From positions 129,571 to 193,570 of the forward strand of contig CAVWFN010000005.1 of NCBI GenBank assembly GCA_963754285.1: a stretch of 64,000 bases of DNA. The letters run 5' to 3'. Positions within the stretch are counted from its first letter, which is position 1. Every line of letters starts with the position of its first letter. The notes below the pieces were generated by a model that had not been told where the DNA came from, ran no database searches, and saw only the letters and a program-made list of their open reading frames with translations. This stretch comes from RYN-133 sp963754285. GTDB lineage: Bacteria > Actinomycetota > Actinomycetes > Mycobacteriales > Jatrophihabitantaceae. The translations under genes and the position numbers were made by a program. Below, in pieces: positions 43,478 through 51,831 of the stretch.

Positions 43478-45125
43478 TCAGCCCATGTGCGGATAGGTGT
43501 GATCGGTCGGTGGCACGAACGTCTCCTTCACCGAACGCGGCGAAAGCCACCGCATCAGGTTCCAGGCCGAGCCGGCCTTGTCGTTCGTGCCGGATGCGCG
43601 CGCCACCTCCGAACGGCTGCTGGCCGACGACCGCGCCGGTGGGCTTGTCGTTGACATAGAAGTTGCCGGCAGCGAAGCGCAGCACCGTCTCGGCCTCGAC
43701 GACCGCGGCTCGATCGCGCGCGAACACGGCGCCGGTGAGCGCGTAGGGCGACACCGACTCCAGCTGCACCAAGGTGTCATGCCAGCCCGACGACGACGAG
43801 TCGTCGTAGACGTGCACACCGAGCATCGGTCCGAAATACTCGCGGGTGAACAGCTCATCGGTCGGATCGGCGCACTCGGCGACGGTCGGCCGCACGAAGT
43901 AGCCGACGCTGTCATCGCACTTTCCGCCGGCGAGCACGGTGATTGCGTCAGACGCCGTCACGCGGTCGACCACGGAGCTGAGGCGATCGAAGGCGCGCCG
44001 ATCGATCACGGCGCCACCGAAGTTCGAGAAGTCGCTGACGTCGCCGTACGTGAGCGACTCGGTCGTCGCCGCGAGCGCGTCGCGCACTCCGGCGTCCCAC
44101 AGCGACTTCGGCACATACGCGCGCGAGGCCGCCGAGCATTTCTGGCCCTGGTACTCGAACGCGCCGCGCACCAGACCCGTCACCAGCGAGTCGGGGTCGG
44201 CCGAGGGGTGCGCGACGACGAAGTCCTTGCCGCCGGTCTCGCCGACCAGGCGCGGATAGGTCGCGTAGCCGTCGATCGCCGCGCCGACCGAGCGCCACAG
44301 ATGGTGGAACGTCGCCGTCGACCCGGTGAAGTGGATGCCGGCGAGCGCCGGGTGCGGCAGCGCCACCGAGCTGATCGCGGCACCGTCGCCGGTCACCATG
44401 TTGATCACACCGGGCGGCAACCCGGCCGCCTCGAACAGGCGCATCGTGAGATGCGCGGCAAGCTGCTGCGTCGGCGACGGCTTCCAGACGACGACGTTGC
44501 CGAGCAACGCCGGCGTCGCGGGCAGGTTCCCGGCGATCGCGGTGAAGTTGAACGGCGTGATGGCGAGGACGAAGCCTTCGAGCGGTCGGTACTCCATTCG
44601 GTTCCACACGCCCGGCGAGCTGGTCGGCTGCTGTTCGAGCAGTTGGCGCGCGAAGTGGACGTTGAAGCGCAAGAAGTCGGCGAACTCGCACGCCGCGTCG
44701 ATCTCGGCCTGCTGCACCGTCTTCGACTGACCCAACATCGTGGCGGCATTGAGCCGATCGCGCCATGTCGTCGACAGCAGGTCGGCCGCGCGCAGGAACA
44801 CTGCGGCGCGTTCGTCGAAGGGCAGGTCGCGCCACGACGGTGCTGCGGTCAGGGCAGCGCCGACGGCGGCCTCCACGTCGGCGTCGGTGGCCTGTGCCAT
44901 CTGACCGAGCACCAGCGCGTGGCGGTGCGGGGCGACCACGTCGACCCGCGGTCCGGCGGCCATGCGCTGCGCACCGCCGATCGTCATCGTGAGTTCGACC
45001 GGCGACGCAGACAGGTGCTCGAGCGTGCGAGCGAGGGTCTCTCGCTCCGGCGTTCCCGGCGCGTAGGTGCGCACTGCCTCGTTGACCGGCGCGGGTGGGT
45101 GGGTGACGGCGTCGAAAGCGACCAT
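43478..45125 (-). pseudogene. pruA: 1-pyrroline-5-carboxylate dehydrogenase (L-glutamate gamma-semialdehyde dehydrogenase), one apparent frameshift
   Basis: About 548 residues when repaired, from ATG 45125. It has the PruA-type aldehyde dehydrogenase sequence: VVAPHRHALVLGQM (about 64-77), ITPFNFTAIAGNLP (about 190-203), and RLVGETGGKDFVV (about 275-287). The catalytic Cys is in YQGQKCSAASRAY (about 311-323). The frame breaks in QQPFGG at about 43601-43608: dropping one base gives GGARASGTNDKAGSAWNLM and a normal end TYPHMG. It would oxidise glutamate semialdehyde to glutamate in proline degradation. Proline dehydrogenase is not in the window. Confidence 0.88.
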
Positions 45126-45157
45126 CCTCCGATGGTGCCACGGGCGGTGGCAGCCGT

Positions 45158-45652
45158 TCAGAGCGAGCGAAGCAGGGTCGCGATCTCCTGCGTCGCGTAC
45201 CACGACAGGTCGAAACCTTCAGCGTCGTCGACACGGTCCTGCGCCGACTCGTCACCGAGATCCGCCGCGATGATCGACTCGGCCGCCGCGGCGACCGCGG
45301 CGCCGGCGTCGGTGTCGTCGATGTGCACCGACGCCACGTCGCCGAGCCGTACGGGCGTGACAACGTGCACCACCCCGCGGTCGAGATCGTCACGCACCTG
45401 TACGGCCGCGTCGGCGACCTCGGCGGCGAGCACGACGCGTCGCCGCGCAGCGGAATCGTCCGCGTCAAGCAGCCGCAACGAGGCGCGCGCCGCTTCGAGC
45501 AGCGCGGCGTACTCGAGCTCGTCGATGTCGTCGTCGAGGTACCACTCACGCAAGCCGGCAGTCACGGCGAACGCAGTGAGTGGTGCGGTGAGTTCGCGCG
45601 CGTCGAGCAGCGCGCGCAACGTGGTTGACGTCGCCGGCACATACACCCTCAT
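45158..45652 (-). CDS. DUF6912-type protein
   Basis: 164 residues beginning MRVYVPATSTTLRALLDARE. The sequence LTAFAVTAGLREWYLDDDID (about 26-45), the RRVVLAAEVADAAV helix, and VRLGDVASVHIDD follow. This is a conserved actinobacterial family of unknown function, now called DUF6912. The C-terminus (GFDLSWYATQEIATLL) is typical. The start overlaps the patatin stop in an ATGA junction, so it is the last gene of the operon that begins with the SAF protein. Confidence 0.72.
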   Translation of the reverse strand: MRVYVPATSTTLRALLDARELTAPLTAFAVTAGLREWYLDDDIDELEYAALLEAARASLRLLDADDSAARRRVVLAAEVADAAVQVRDDLDRGVVHVVTPVRLGDVASVHIDDTDAGAAVAAAAESIIAADLGDESAQDRVDDAEGFDLSWYATQEIATLLRSL

Positions 45653-46716
45653 GCGCTGGCCGATCCGGTTCGCCGGCCCCACCCGGTCGACGACGCGAGT
45701 TCGCGGCGCAGCTGGGTGGCGGCGGTCACCCGGGCCGATTCGAGCACCTCCGTGCGCCGTACCGGATTCATCATGTTCACGCCCATCAGGGCGAGATCGT
45801 CCGCGTCAGGCGTGACGACACAGACCCGTTTCCCGGCGCTGCGCAGCTGCGCGGCGTCGATGAGAATGCGTCGCGTGACGAGCTTGCGCAGCCGGCGCTC
45901 GAGCCTGGCGACGGTCGCGGTCGGCGCGTCGGGTTCGGTCGAGGCCATCGGCGCAAGCACGAACACCTCGTCGACCGGGGCCCGCCGCAGCACGTCCACC
46001 GAACAGATCGACACCGCGCCGCCGTCGACGTAGGGCACGCCGTCGATGACCGTCGGCGGGTACCAGGCCGGGATCGAGCACGACGCCTGCACCGCATCGG
46101 CCAGCCGCGCCGTACGCACGCGTCGCGGCCGTCCGTCGGGCCCCGGCGGCAGGTCGTCGCGTCCGAACACCACGCGGTGCCCGGAGCGGTGGTCGGCGGC
46201 GACGATCCACGGCCGCGGTGCGGTGGGCCAGGTCTCGGCGTGGCCGGTGGCCATCGCGACGCCGTCGACGAGCGCGCGCACCGGCTCGAGCGAGCCGCGT
46301 CCCGACGGCAGCAGTCCGGTCAACCCGACGATCGGCGAGACCTGCCGAGGGTGCCGTAACGCGTCCCAGGCCAGCCGTGGTGACGCCGGACGCCAGCCGG
46401 GACGAGGCGGTGTCGCGTTGCCGACCCCGGCGCCGTAGTCGTAGTCGATCGTGGGGTCTTCGGGCGCCGGGATGCCCTGGTGGTGACGCGCGATCACCTC
46501 GACCGACAGGCCGCAGCCCAACAGCGCCGCCGCGACCGAGCCGGCCGACGTCCCGACCACGATCCGAGCCGACCGCGGATCGAAGCCGGCCTCGGCCTCG
46601 AGTGCTGCCAGTGCGCCGAGCATCCACGCGAAACCGAGCACACCACCGCCGCCGAGCACGACTGCTCGCGCCGGGTCTGCCTGCCGCGAAGGCGGAGGCG
46701 TCGAAGAGTGCGTCAT
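45649..46716 (-). CDS. Patatin-like phospholipase
   Basis: 355 residues. The patatin fold has the oxyanion loop LGGGGVLGFAWMLG (about 21-34), nucleophile GTSAGS (about 54-59), and catalytic Asp in YVDGGAVS (about 229-236). The Ser-Asp dyad is complete. These enzymes release fatty acids from phospholipids or triacylglycerol. It overlaps both neighbours by 4 nt: the WS/DGAT-like gene before and DUF6912 after. The pairing with an acyltransferase suggests a shared neutral-lipid or membrane-remodelling role. Confidence 0.88.
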   Translation of the reverse strand: MTHSSTPPPSRQADPARAVVLGGGGVLGFAWMLGALAALEAEAGFDPRSARIVVGTSAGSVAAALLGCGLSVEVIARHHQGIPAPEDPTIDYDYGAGVGNATPPRPGWRPASPRLAWDALRHPRQVSPIVGLTGLLPSGRGSLEPVRALVDGVAMATGHAETWPTAPRPWIVAADHRSGHRVVFGRDDLPPGPDGRPRRVRTARLADAVQASCSIPAWYPPTVIDGVPYVDGGAVSICSVDVLRRAPVDEVFVLAPMASTEPDAPTATVARLERRLRKLVTRRILIDAAQLRSAGKRVCVVTPDADDLALMGVNMMNPVRRTEVLESARVTAATQLRRELASSTGWGRRTGSASA

Positions 46717-48182
46717 CGCGTCGGCTCCCGCCGGCGACGACGCCGTCCGGGTTCGATGTCGGCCGGTCGAGTCGCCGCGACGAGTTCGGCCAGCGCCACC
46801 CCGATCGCATCGGCGAGCTCGGCGACGTCAGGGACGGCGTCGCGATCGGCGTTGATGCCGAAGTACACCCCGCCGTCGTAGGAGCTGAGCCCGATCGCGA
46901 TCGCGTGGCCCTCGTTGAGCGGCATGATCGGAAACATCTCTTCCAGCTGCGCACCCGCGGCATAGAGCGGCTGCTGCGGGCCGGGGACGTTGGTGATCGA
47001 CACGTCGTACATCCGGCGCGTCAGGCTGTGCGCGGCGCGGGCGCTGAGCGACGTCAGCGTGGGCGGGGCGAACCCGCTCAGTCCGACGAGGGCGTCCGCG
47101 CCGACCGGTCCGGTGCTCTCGTGCGCGGCCATCGCGTACTGCACACGCGCCAGTCGGCGCACCGGATCCGGCTCGCCGACGGGCAGGTCGACGAGCAGGG
47201 CAGCGACCTGGCTCGACCGGGTCCACCCGCTGTCCGCGCCGGCGAGCCCGTTGACGCCCACCGGCACCAGCGCGCGCACCGTCGTCGCGGTGCCGAGTGC
47301 CGCGCCCCGCGACTGCAGCCACTGCCGCAACGCCGTCGTGAGGACGGCCAGGATCACGTCGTGCACGGTGCCGCCGCGCAGCGCCCGCACGCGCCGGAAG
47401 TCGTCGAGGTCGGCGCGTGCAATCGCGATGCGGCGGTGCTGCCCGAGGTTGGCTCGCAACGGCGAGGTGCGGGTCGTCCGCGCGTTGCGGGTGACCGCGC
47501 CGGCCACACCTGCGGCCAGACCGGATGCGGTGGAGGTGATCCAGCTCGTGGTCGAGCGCGCCTCACGCATCGACAGCCGCACCGTGTCGACCAGCGCCGC
47601 CGGTCGCCGCACCGCGCCGGTCAGCGCGTCGGTCACCAGTCGCGCTCGCGAGGGTTCGCGGGCCGGCATCCACACCGCCTCGACCGTGCGACGTGGCTCG
47701 GGCGACTCGTCGAAGAGCACCTCGGCGATGTCGATCCCGGTGCTGTTCGGCCCCGCATCGACCATCGACGGATGGGTCTTGGTGACGATCGCGATGCGGT
47801 CGCCGGCCAGCCCCTCGACGAGGTACATCTCCCAGAGCGGACGGTCGCGGTCGAGCAAGCGCGACTGGATTCGGGCGCAGAACTCGAGCAGCTCCCGCTC
47901 GGTCCCCGGGCGCGGCAACGCCGAGCGGCGCACGTGATAGGTGATGTCGAAGTCGGCGTCGTCGACCCACACCGGGTTGGCCAGATTGCGCGGCACCGGC
48001 CGCATCTTCTGTCGGTAGCGCGGCGCGAGCGAGATGCGCTCCTCGAGCAGCCGCACCAACCGGTCGTAGTCGAACCCGCCTCCCGGCGCGGTCAGGATCG
48101 CTAGTGCGCCGACGTGTTGCGGCGTGGTCGGCCCCTCGACGTAGAAGAACGCGACGTCGGCAGCGCTGAGCCGATCGGACAC
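46713..48182 (-). CDS. WS/DGAT-family acyltransferase with altered active site
   Basis: 489 residues, GTG 48182 preceded by GGAGGTGA 6 nt away. The N-terminal WS/DGAT domain begins DRLSAADVAFFYVEG. The usual catalytic HHxxxDG is replaced by HPSMVDAG (about 136-143), so the catalytic second His is Pro. The C-terminal domain has VHDVILAVLTTALRQWL (about 305-321), VPGPQQPLY and PLNEGHAIAIGLSSYDGG. The family makes triacylglycerol or wax esters from acyl-CoA. Loss of the His suggests another activity or a non-catalytic role. It is coupled to the patatin gene by ATGA. Confidence 0.82.
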   Translation of the reverse strand: MSDRLSAADVAFFYVEGPTTPQHVGALAILTAPGGGFDYDRLVRLLEERISLAPRYRQKMRPVPRNLANPVWVDDADFDITYHVRRSALPRPGTERELLEFCARIQSRLLDRDRPLWEMYLVEGLAGDRIAIVTKTHPSMVDAGPNSTGIDIAEVLFDESPEPRRTVEAVWMPAREPSRARLVTDALTGAVRRPAALVDTVRLSMREARSTTSWITSTASGLAAGVAGAVTRNARTTRTSPLRANLGQHRRIAIARADLDDFRRVRALRGGTVHDVILAVLTTALRQWLQSRGAALGTATTVRALVPVGVNGLAGADSGWTRSSQVAALLVDLPVGEPDPVRRLARVQYAMAAHESTGPVGADALVGLSGFAPPTLTSLSARAAHSLTRRMYDVSITNVPGPQQPLYAAGAQLEEMFPIMPLNEGHAIAIGLSSYDGGVYFGINADRDAVPDVAELADAIGVALAELVAATRPADIEPGRRRRRREPTR

Positions 48183-48186
48183 GCGC

Positions 48187-49521
48187 TCACCTCCGCTGGG
48201 GACGACCTCTGATCCTCCCAGACCGGCGACGCGAACCCTGCATCGGCGCTGGCGCGTCGGCCGGCGTGAGGCGGGCAGCGAGCTCGGCGATCGCCTTGCG
48301 CAGTGGGCTGGACGGGCGCGCCTCACCCAGCGAGCGGCCCGTGGCCAGGGCGACGTCGAGCGACTCACGGTCATAGGGCAGCAGCGCGGTCGGGGTGAGC
48401 GCCGAGAACAACTCGAGCGCACCGACGAGCTCGGCGCGCGGATCGCCCGGCACGACCCCGCGCCGCACCTTGTTCAGCACCACCTTCGGTGCAGTGCCGA
48501 CTTCGGCGTCACGCAATTCCGACAGCCCACGAACCAGCCGCTGCATGCCCACGGGATCGGCCGCCCCGACCACCAGCACCTCGTCCGCGTCGTCGAGGAC
48601 GGCCAGGGTCGCGCCGTTGCGCCGCGGTGCGAGCGAGTCGAAGGACAGCTCCTCGTCGGTCTCGAGACAGAACCCGCAGTCGACGACGGTCACGTCGGCC
48701 AATTGCCGCGCGGCGCCCAGCACGGACGCGACGGCGGACGTGCGCAGTTCGGTCCAGCGGGCGGCCAGCGGAATGCCCGTGAGGACGCGCAGTTCTGCGC
48801 TCAGCTGCCAGCACAACCCGGCCAGGGTCGCGCCCGACAGCTTCGTCCCGGCTGCGAGCCGGCACGCGGCCGCCAGACCGGGCGACTCGTCGAGCAGCCC
48901 CAGCTCGGCGGCGATCGTGCCGCCGTAGACATCGGCGTCGACGAGCAGGCTCGACAGGCCGCGGCGCGCGAGTTCGTCCGCCAGGTTGATCGCGACGGTC
49001 GTGCGACCGGGCGCGCCGGTCGGTCCCCACACCGCGACCACCCGTCCGTGCCGGCTCGAGGTCGCCGTGTCGAGCTGGTCTCCGGCTCCCGGCGGGATCG
49101 CCATCGAGGTCGCGGGGTCGCCGAACATCCGGCCCGTGCGCGGCTGCTGCTGATCTCGTGCGGCGATTGCGCCGGCGGCCTCGGCCAGCACGCCGGCGAT
49201 CACGCCGATGTCCGCGTCGTCGGGGACCATGTAGTCGACGCCGAGGGCGGACAACCGCTGCTCGGCCTCGCTGTCGCCGCGGCGCGCCACGCCGACGACT
49301 GCGACCTCGGCGGCCACCAGCCGATCGACGGCATCGGCATCGAGGCGGCGCAGCTCGGCGGCCACGAGCGCGACCCGACCGAGCCCGGCCGCGGCCGCCG
49401 CCAACAGGTCGACCACATCGACGCAGCGGCGGGCAACCTGCACGGCCGGATTCGCGTCGAGCGCCGCGACGAGGCCGGCTTCCCACGAAGCGCCGCCACC
49501 GGCTATCAGTACCGGCAACAT
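48187..49521 (-). CDS. CpaE/MinD-like P-loop ATPase with receiver-like N-terminus
   Basis: 444 residues. Residues 1-115 form a degenerate receiver-like domain (LPVLIAGGGASWEAGLVAAL). A MinD/ParA-type ATPase follows from about 150: VVAVWGPTGAPGRTTVAINL (about 154-173) as deviant Walker A, then LLVDADVYGGT, and VTVVDCGFCLET. Here the signature Lys is changed in GAPGRTT. The C-terminus is Arg-rich. CpaE proteins position type IV/Flp pilus machinery, and this one is preceded by an SAF (CpaB-like) gene. No pilin or secretion ATPase is in the window. Starts inside the SAF stop (TGATG). Confidence 0.8.
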   Translation of the reverse strand: MLPVLIAGGGASWEAGLVAALDANPAVQVARRCVDVVDLLAAAAAGLGRVALVAAELRRLDADAVDRLVAAEVAVVGVARRGDSEAEQRLSALGVDYMVPDDADIGVIAGVLAEAAGAIAARDQQQPRTGRMFGDPATSMAIPPGAGDQLDTATSSRHGRVVAVWGPTGAPGRTTVAINLADELARRGLSSLLVDADVYGGTIAAELGLLDESPGLAAACRLAAGTKLSGATLAGLCWQLSAELRVLTGIPLAARWTELRTSAVASVLGAARQLADVTVVDCGFCLETDEELSFDSLAPRRNGATLAVLDDADEVLVVGAADPVGMQRLVRGLSELRDAEVGTAPKVVLNKVRRGVVPGDPRAELVGALELFSALTPTALLPYDRESLDVALATGRSLGEARPSSPLRKAIAELAARLTPADAPAPMQGSRRRSGRIRGRPQRR

Positions 49522-50207
49522 CACGGAGTCGAGGACGGCGCGCACGCGTCGAGCGCGGGCAGGGCGGCCGACGAGCCGGGCCCGGCACCGGTGAGCACGC
49601 CGGCACGGATCGTCGCGTCCTGGATGGCGAGCGCGGCCACGACGCGTTGTGCCAGTTGGGCCGGCACGCTGACCACCACGTCCTGGCCTGTGCCTGACGT
49701 CGAGAATCCACCGCTGTCGGATGCGTGCACGTCCTGGACGGTGACGTCGGGCAGCAGCACGACGCTCGGGCACGCCCTGCTCGAGAGCCACACCACGATC
49801 CGCTCGCCGCGTGTCAGCGTCGGTGCGGCATCGGCCGCGAACGGAACGCTGACGGTGGTGGCCGTCGTCGCCGCGGCGAGCACCGCGGCCGGGACGAGTT
49901 CGCCCTTGCGCAGCGGCCGGTTGAGCGTCTTGCCTACGGCTTGGGTCGGATCGCTGAGATATGCGGCGTCGCGGCGGACGTCGTCGGGCAGCTGCACATC
50001 GATCTCGCGCACATCGCTTGCTTGCAGCCTCGTCCCGGCGGCCAGGTCACGGGTGACGGCGAGTTCCTTGTCGGTGTGCTTGGCATGCGAGACGACCACG
50101 GCACCGACGAGCACCGCAGCGAGAACGAGGACGATCCCGAGCACGAGTCGCAGATCGAACCAGCGTGGTGTGCTGATCCGACGCGGCCGCGGCGACGGGT
50201 ATTCCAC
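49521..50207 (-). CDS. SAF-domain (CpaB/RcpC-like) membrane protein
   Basis: 228 residues from GTG 50207. One N-terminal membrane helix (about 18-42, DLRLVLGIVLVLAAVLVGAV) is followed by an SAF domain (about 50-115: LAVTRDLAAGTRLQASDVRE). A beta-rich region with two Cys follows. This is the organisation of CpaB/RcpC, which stabilises Flp pilus outer parts in other bacteria. In actinobacteria, SAF proteins occur with CpaE-like ATPases at the cell surface. It is the first gene of a five-gene overlapping operon. It is divergent from a BldC-like HTH gene. Confidence 0.8.
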   Translation of the reverse strand: MEYPSPRPRRISTPRWFDLRLVLGIVLVLAAVLVGAVVVSHAKHTDKELAVTRDLAAGTRLQASDVREIDVQLPDDVRRDAAYLSDPTQAVGKTLNRPLRKGELVPAAVLAAATTATTVSVPFAADAAPTLTRGERIVVWLSSRACPSVVLLPDVTVQDVHASDSGGFSTSGTGQDVVVSVPAQLAQRVVAALAIQDATIRAGVLTGAGPGSSAALPALDACAPSSTP

Positions 50208-50250
50208 ACATCACATACTGCCCGAATCGGACATCGCCAGCGACCGGAGC

Positions 50251-50259
50251 TGTGGACAA
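50251..50259 (-). promoter_or_regulatory. Perfect DnaA-box sequence between SAF and HTH genes
   Basis: TGTGGACAA at 50251-50259 reads TTGTCCACA on the minus strand. It lies in the 91-bp region between the two divergent starts. Single boxes can mediate DnaA regulation or be incidental; two other perfect boxes are also intergenic (39736, 55813). Confidence 0.4.
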
Positions 50260-50298
50260 CCAACCTCCGTTTCCACGCGGATGCCACACTGATCGACC

Positions 50299-50529
50299 GT
50301 GGCCTCCGATCGGTTCCTGACCCTCGCCGACGTCGCCGACGTCCTCAACATCTCGGCGTCGCAGACCTACGCGCTGGTCCGCAACGGCGATCTCGAAGCG
50401 ATCAAGATCGGCGGCCGCGGTCAGTGGCGAGTCGAGCGCGACAAGCTCGAGGCCTACATCGCTCGCATGTATGACGAGACCCGCACGTTCGTCGCGTCCC
50501 ACCCGTTCACCGACGACGAGCAGCCCTAG
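50299..50529 (+). CDS. BldC-like / excisionase-type helix-turn-helix protein
   Basis: 76 residues from GTG 50299. The MerR-like HTH occupies most of the chain: FLTLADVADVLNISASQTYALV (about 6-27) and EAIKIGGRGQWRVERDKLEAYI (about 32-53). This matches the excisionase-type HTH_17 domain and BldC, which binds direct repeats cooperatively. The acidic C-terminus is short. It is divergent from the SAF-CpaE operon and may regulate it. No phage or integrase gene is near, so it is not a phage Xis. Confidence 0.85.
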   Translation: MASDRFLTLADVADVLNISASQTYALVRNGDLEAIKIGGRGQWRVERDKLEAYIARMYDETRTFVASHPFTDDEQP

Positions 50530-50537
50530 CCTGCGCC

Positions 50538-51098
50538 CTAGCCCGCACTGCGGCTGACGACGGCGACCGCGTCCAGCGGCACGAGCACCACGTCGCGCAC
50601 GTCGCCGCGCCGGCGCGGCTCGCCCGGCGCATGTCGGGCCACCTCGACGAAGTCGGCACCGACGCGATCGAGAGTCGCATCGAGGGTGGTTCCGTCGCGT
50701 AGTTGCAGCCGGACGGTGGAGCGGTCGCGGGCGATGCCACGCAATGCGCTGCGCAGCCCGAGCCGCGCCTGCACCAGACCGCCCGACTCGGGGACGGCCG
50801 AACCCCGCCCCAGCCCGGTCACGGACGCGATCGCAGCCAGGGCGATCACACTCTCGCGGCTGCCGCCCGCCGCGAGCAGCATCCAGTCCGGACCGACGCG
50901 CTCGATGACACCCGCGAACGCCGCGCCGCCCAAGATCTGACCGCGCACGGTCGAGCCGAGCGCCGCGGCCAGTCGCTCGCGCATCCCGAGCGCGCCGACC
51001 TCGATACGAGTGCGTTCGGCGACCTCCGCCGCGCGCTCGGCGACATCGAGGGCAGCCGCCTGGGCTTCGAGATCGGCGAACAGATCGTCCCATCGCAC
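50538..51098 (-). CDS. Conserved actinobacterial hypothetical protein
   Basis: 186 residues from GTG 51098, 7 nt after TAGGTT (51106-51111), consistent with leaderless initiation. The sequence RWDDLFADLEAQAAALD is followed by a helical acidic region. Beta-rich repeats follow: GGAAFAGVIERVGPDWMLLA and TLDATLDRVGADFVEVARH. The strands LVPLDAVAVV close the fold, which resembles an SH3/LSm-like barrel. I do not recognise a function. It converges with the HTH gene, 8 nt away. Confidence 0.65.
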   Translation of the reverse strand: MRWDDLFADLEAQAAALDVAERAAEVAERTRIEVGALGMRERLAAALGSTVRGQILGGAAFAGVIERVGPDWMLLAAGGSRESVIALAAIASVTGLGRGSAVPESGGLVQARLGLRSALRGIARDRSTVRLQLRDGTTLDATLDRVGADFVEVARHAPGEPRRRGDVRDVVLVPLDAVAVVSRSAG

Positions 51099-51138
51099 AG
51101 GGTCGAACCTAACCGGGGACGCGCGCGAGGGCAGGTGC

Positions 51139-51726
51139 TCAGGGGAACAGGACGCGCGCCGCCGCGCCGGCGCCTTCGACGCTCGACTCGCCGAACACGG
51201 CCAGTTGCAGGATGAACCCCGGAACGATCGACATGACCAATCCCGCGATCGCCGCCGGCTCGACATCGGCCGGGAGCGCGCCGGTGGCCTGGTTTTCACG
51301 CACGATCTCGGCCAGGTCGGTCCGCATCCGGGCGATCTCGCCGGCGAACCAATCGGCCAGTTCGCGATTGCGCAGGGCCTCGCCCCACACGAGCACGGCG
51401 ATCGCGCCGATGCCCTGCTCGGCGTGCTTGCGCGCGACGATCTGCAACACCTCGGCGAGTGCGGCGCCGAGTCCGTCCTCGTGCGGCCGCGCCGCAAGGG
51501 TGTGGACGACGTCGACGACCTCGGCCATGTTCTCCAGCGCGATCGCACGGATCATGTCGGTCTTGCCCGGGAAGTAGCGATAGACCGCGCCGGCGGACAG
51601 CCCGCTCTCGGCGAACAGGTCCTGCATCGACGTCTCGTGGAACCCGTCGCGCAGGAAACAGCGCTTGGCAGCGTCGAGGATCTGCTCGCGGCGGGCGTCG
51701 CGGTGGGCCTGGCTGACCTTCGGCAT
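51139..51726 (-). CDS. TetR/AcrR-family transcriptional regulator
   Basis: 195 residues from ATG 51726, 7 nt after TATCAT (51734-51739). N-terminal HTH: REQILDAAKRCFLRDGFHET followed by MQDLFAESGLSAGAVYRYFPGK (about 14-55). The helical ligand domain follows. Divergent from a membrane transport-like gene with an inverted repeat on each side of the forward promoter, so it is likely its local repressor and autoregulated. This is a typical efflux-regulator layout. Confidence 0.9.
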   Translation of the reverse strand: MPKVSQAHRDARREQILDAAKRCFLRDGFHETSMQDLFAESGLSAGAVYRYFPGKTDMIRAIALENMAEVVDVVHTLAARPHEDGLGAALAEVLQIVARKHAEQGIGAIAVLVWGEALRNRELADWFAGEIARMRTDLAEIVRENQATGALPADVEPAAIAGLVMSIVPGFILQLAVFGESSVEGAGAAARVLFP

Positions 51727-51747
51727 GTGGCCGATGATACATAAAAA

Positions 51748-51816
51748 ACGAATGTTCGTCTTGACATCGGACGGGCGTCTTGGCACGCTCAGGAATGGAA
51801 AAAGAATGTTCATTCT
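51748..51816. promoter_or_regulatory. Divergent promoter with two TetR operator candidates
   Basis: ACGAATGTTCGT (51748-51759) and AGAATGTTCATTCT (51803-51816) are inverted repeats sharing GAATGTTC. Between them TTGACA (51761-51766) with CACGCT 17 nt later (51784-51789) fits a promoter for the forward membrane gene. The first site also covers the spacer of the TATCAT promoter of the tetR gene. One repressor could thus shut both genes. Confidence 0.55.
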
Positions 51817-51831
51817 CCTTTGGAGGTAGCG

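Noticed and set aside
43578..45815. 745-residue open frame on the plus strand opposite pruA
   Set aside because: It is antisense to pruA and DUF6912, rich in Arg and Val, and without motifs; pruA motifs are clear on the minus strand.
50299..50529. Excisionase-type annotation suggesting a prophage
   Set aside because: No integrase, attachment site or phage gene is near. The protein is better read as a BldC-like regulator in a conserved region.
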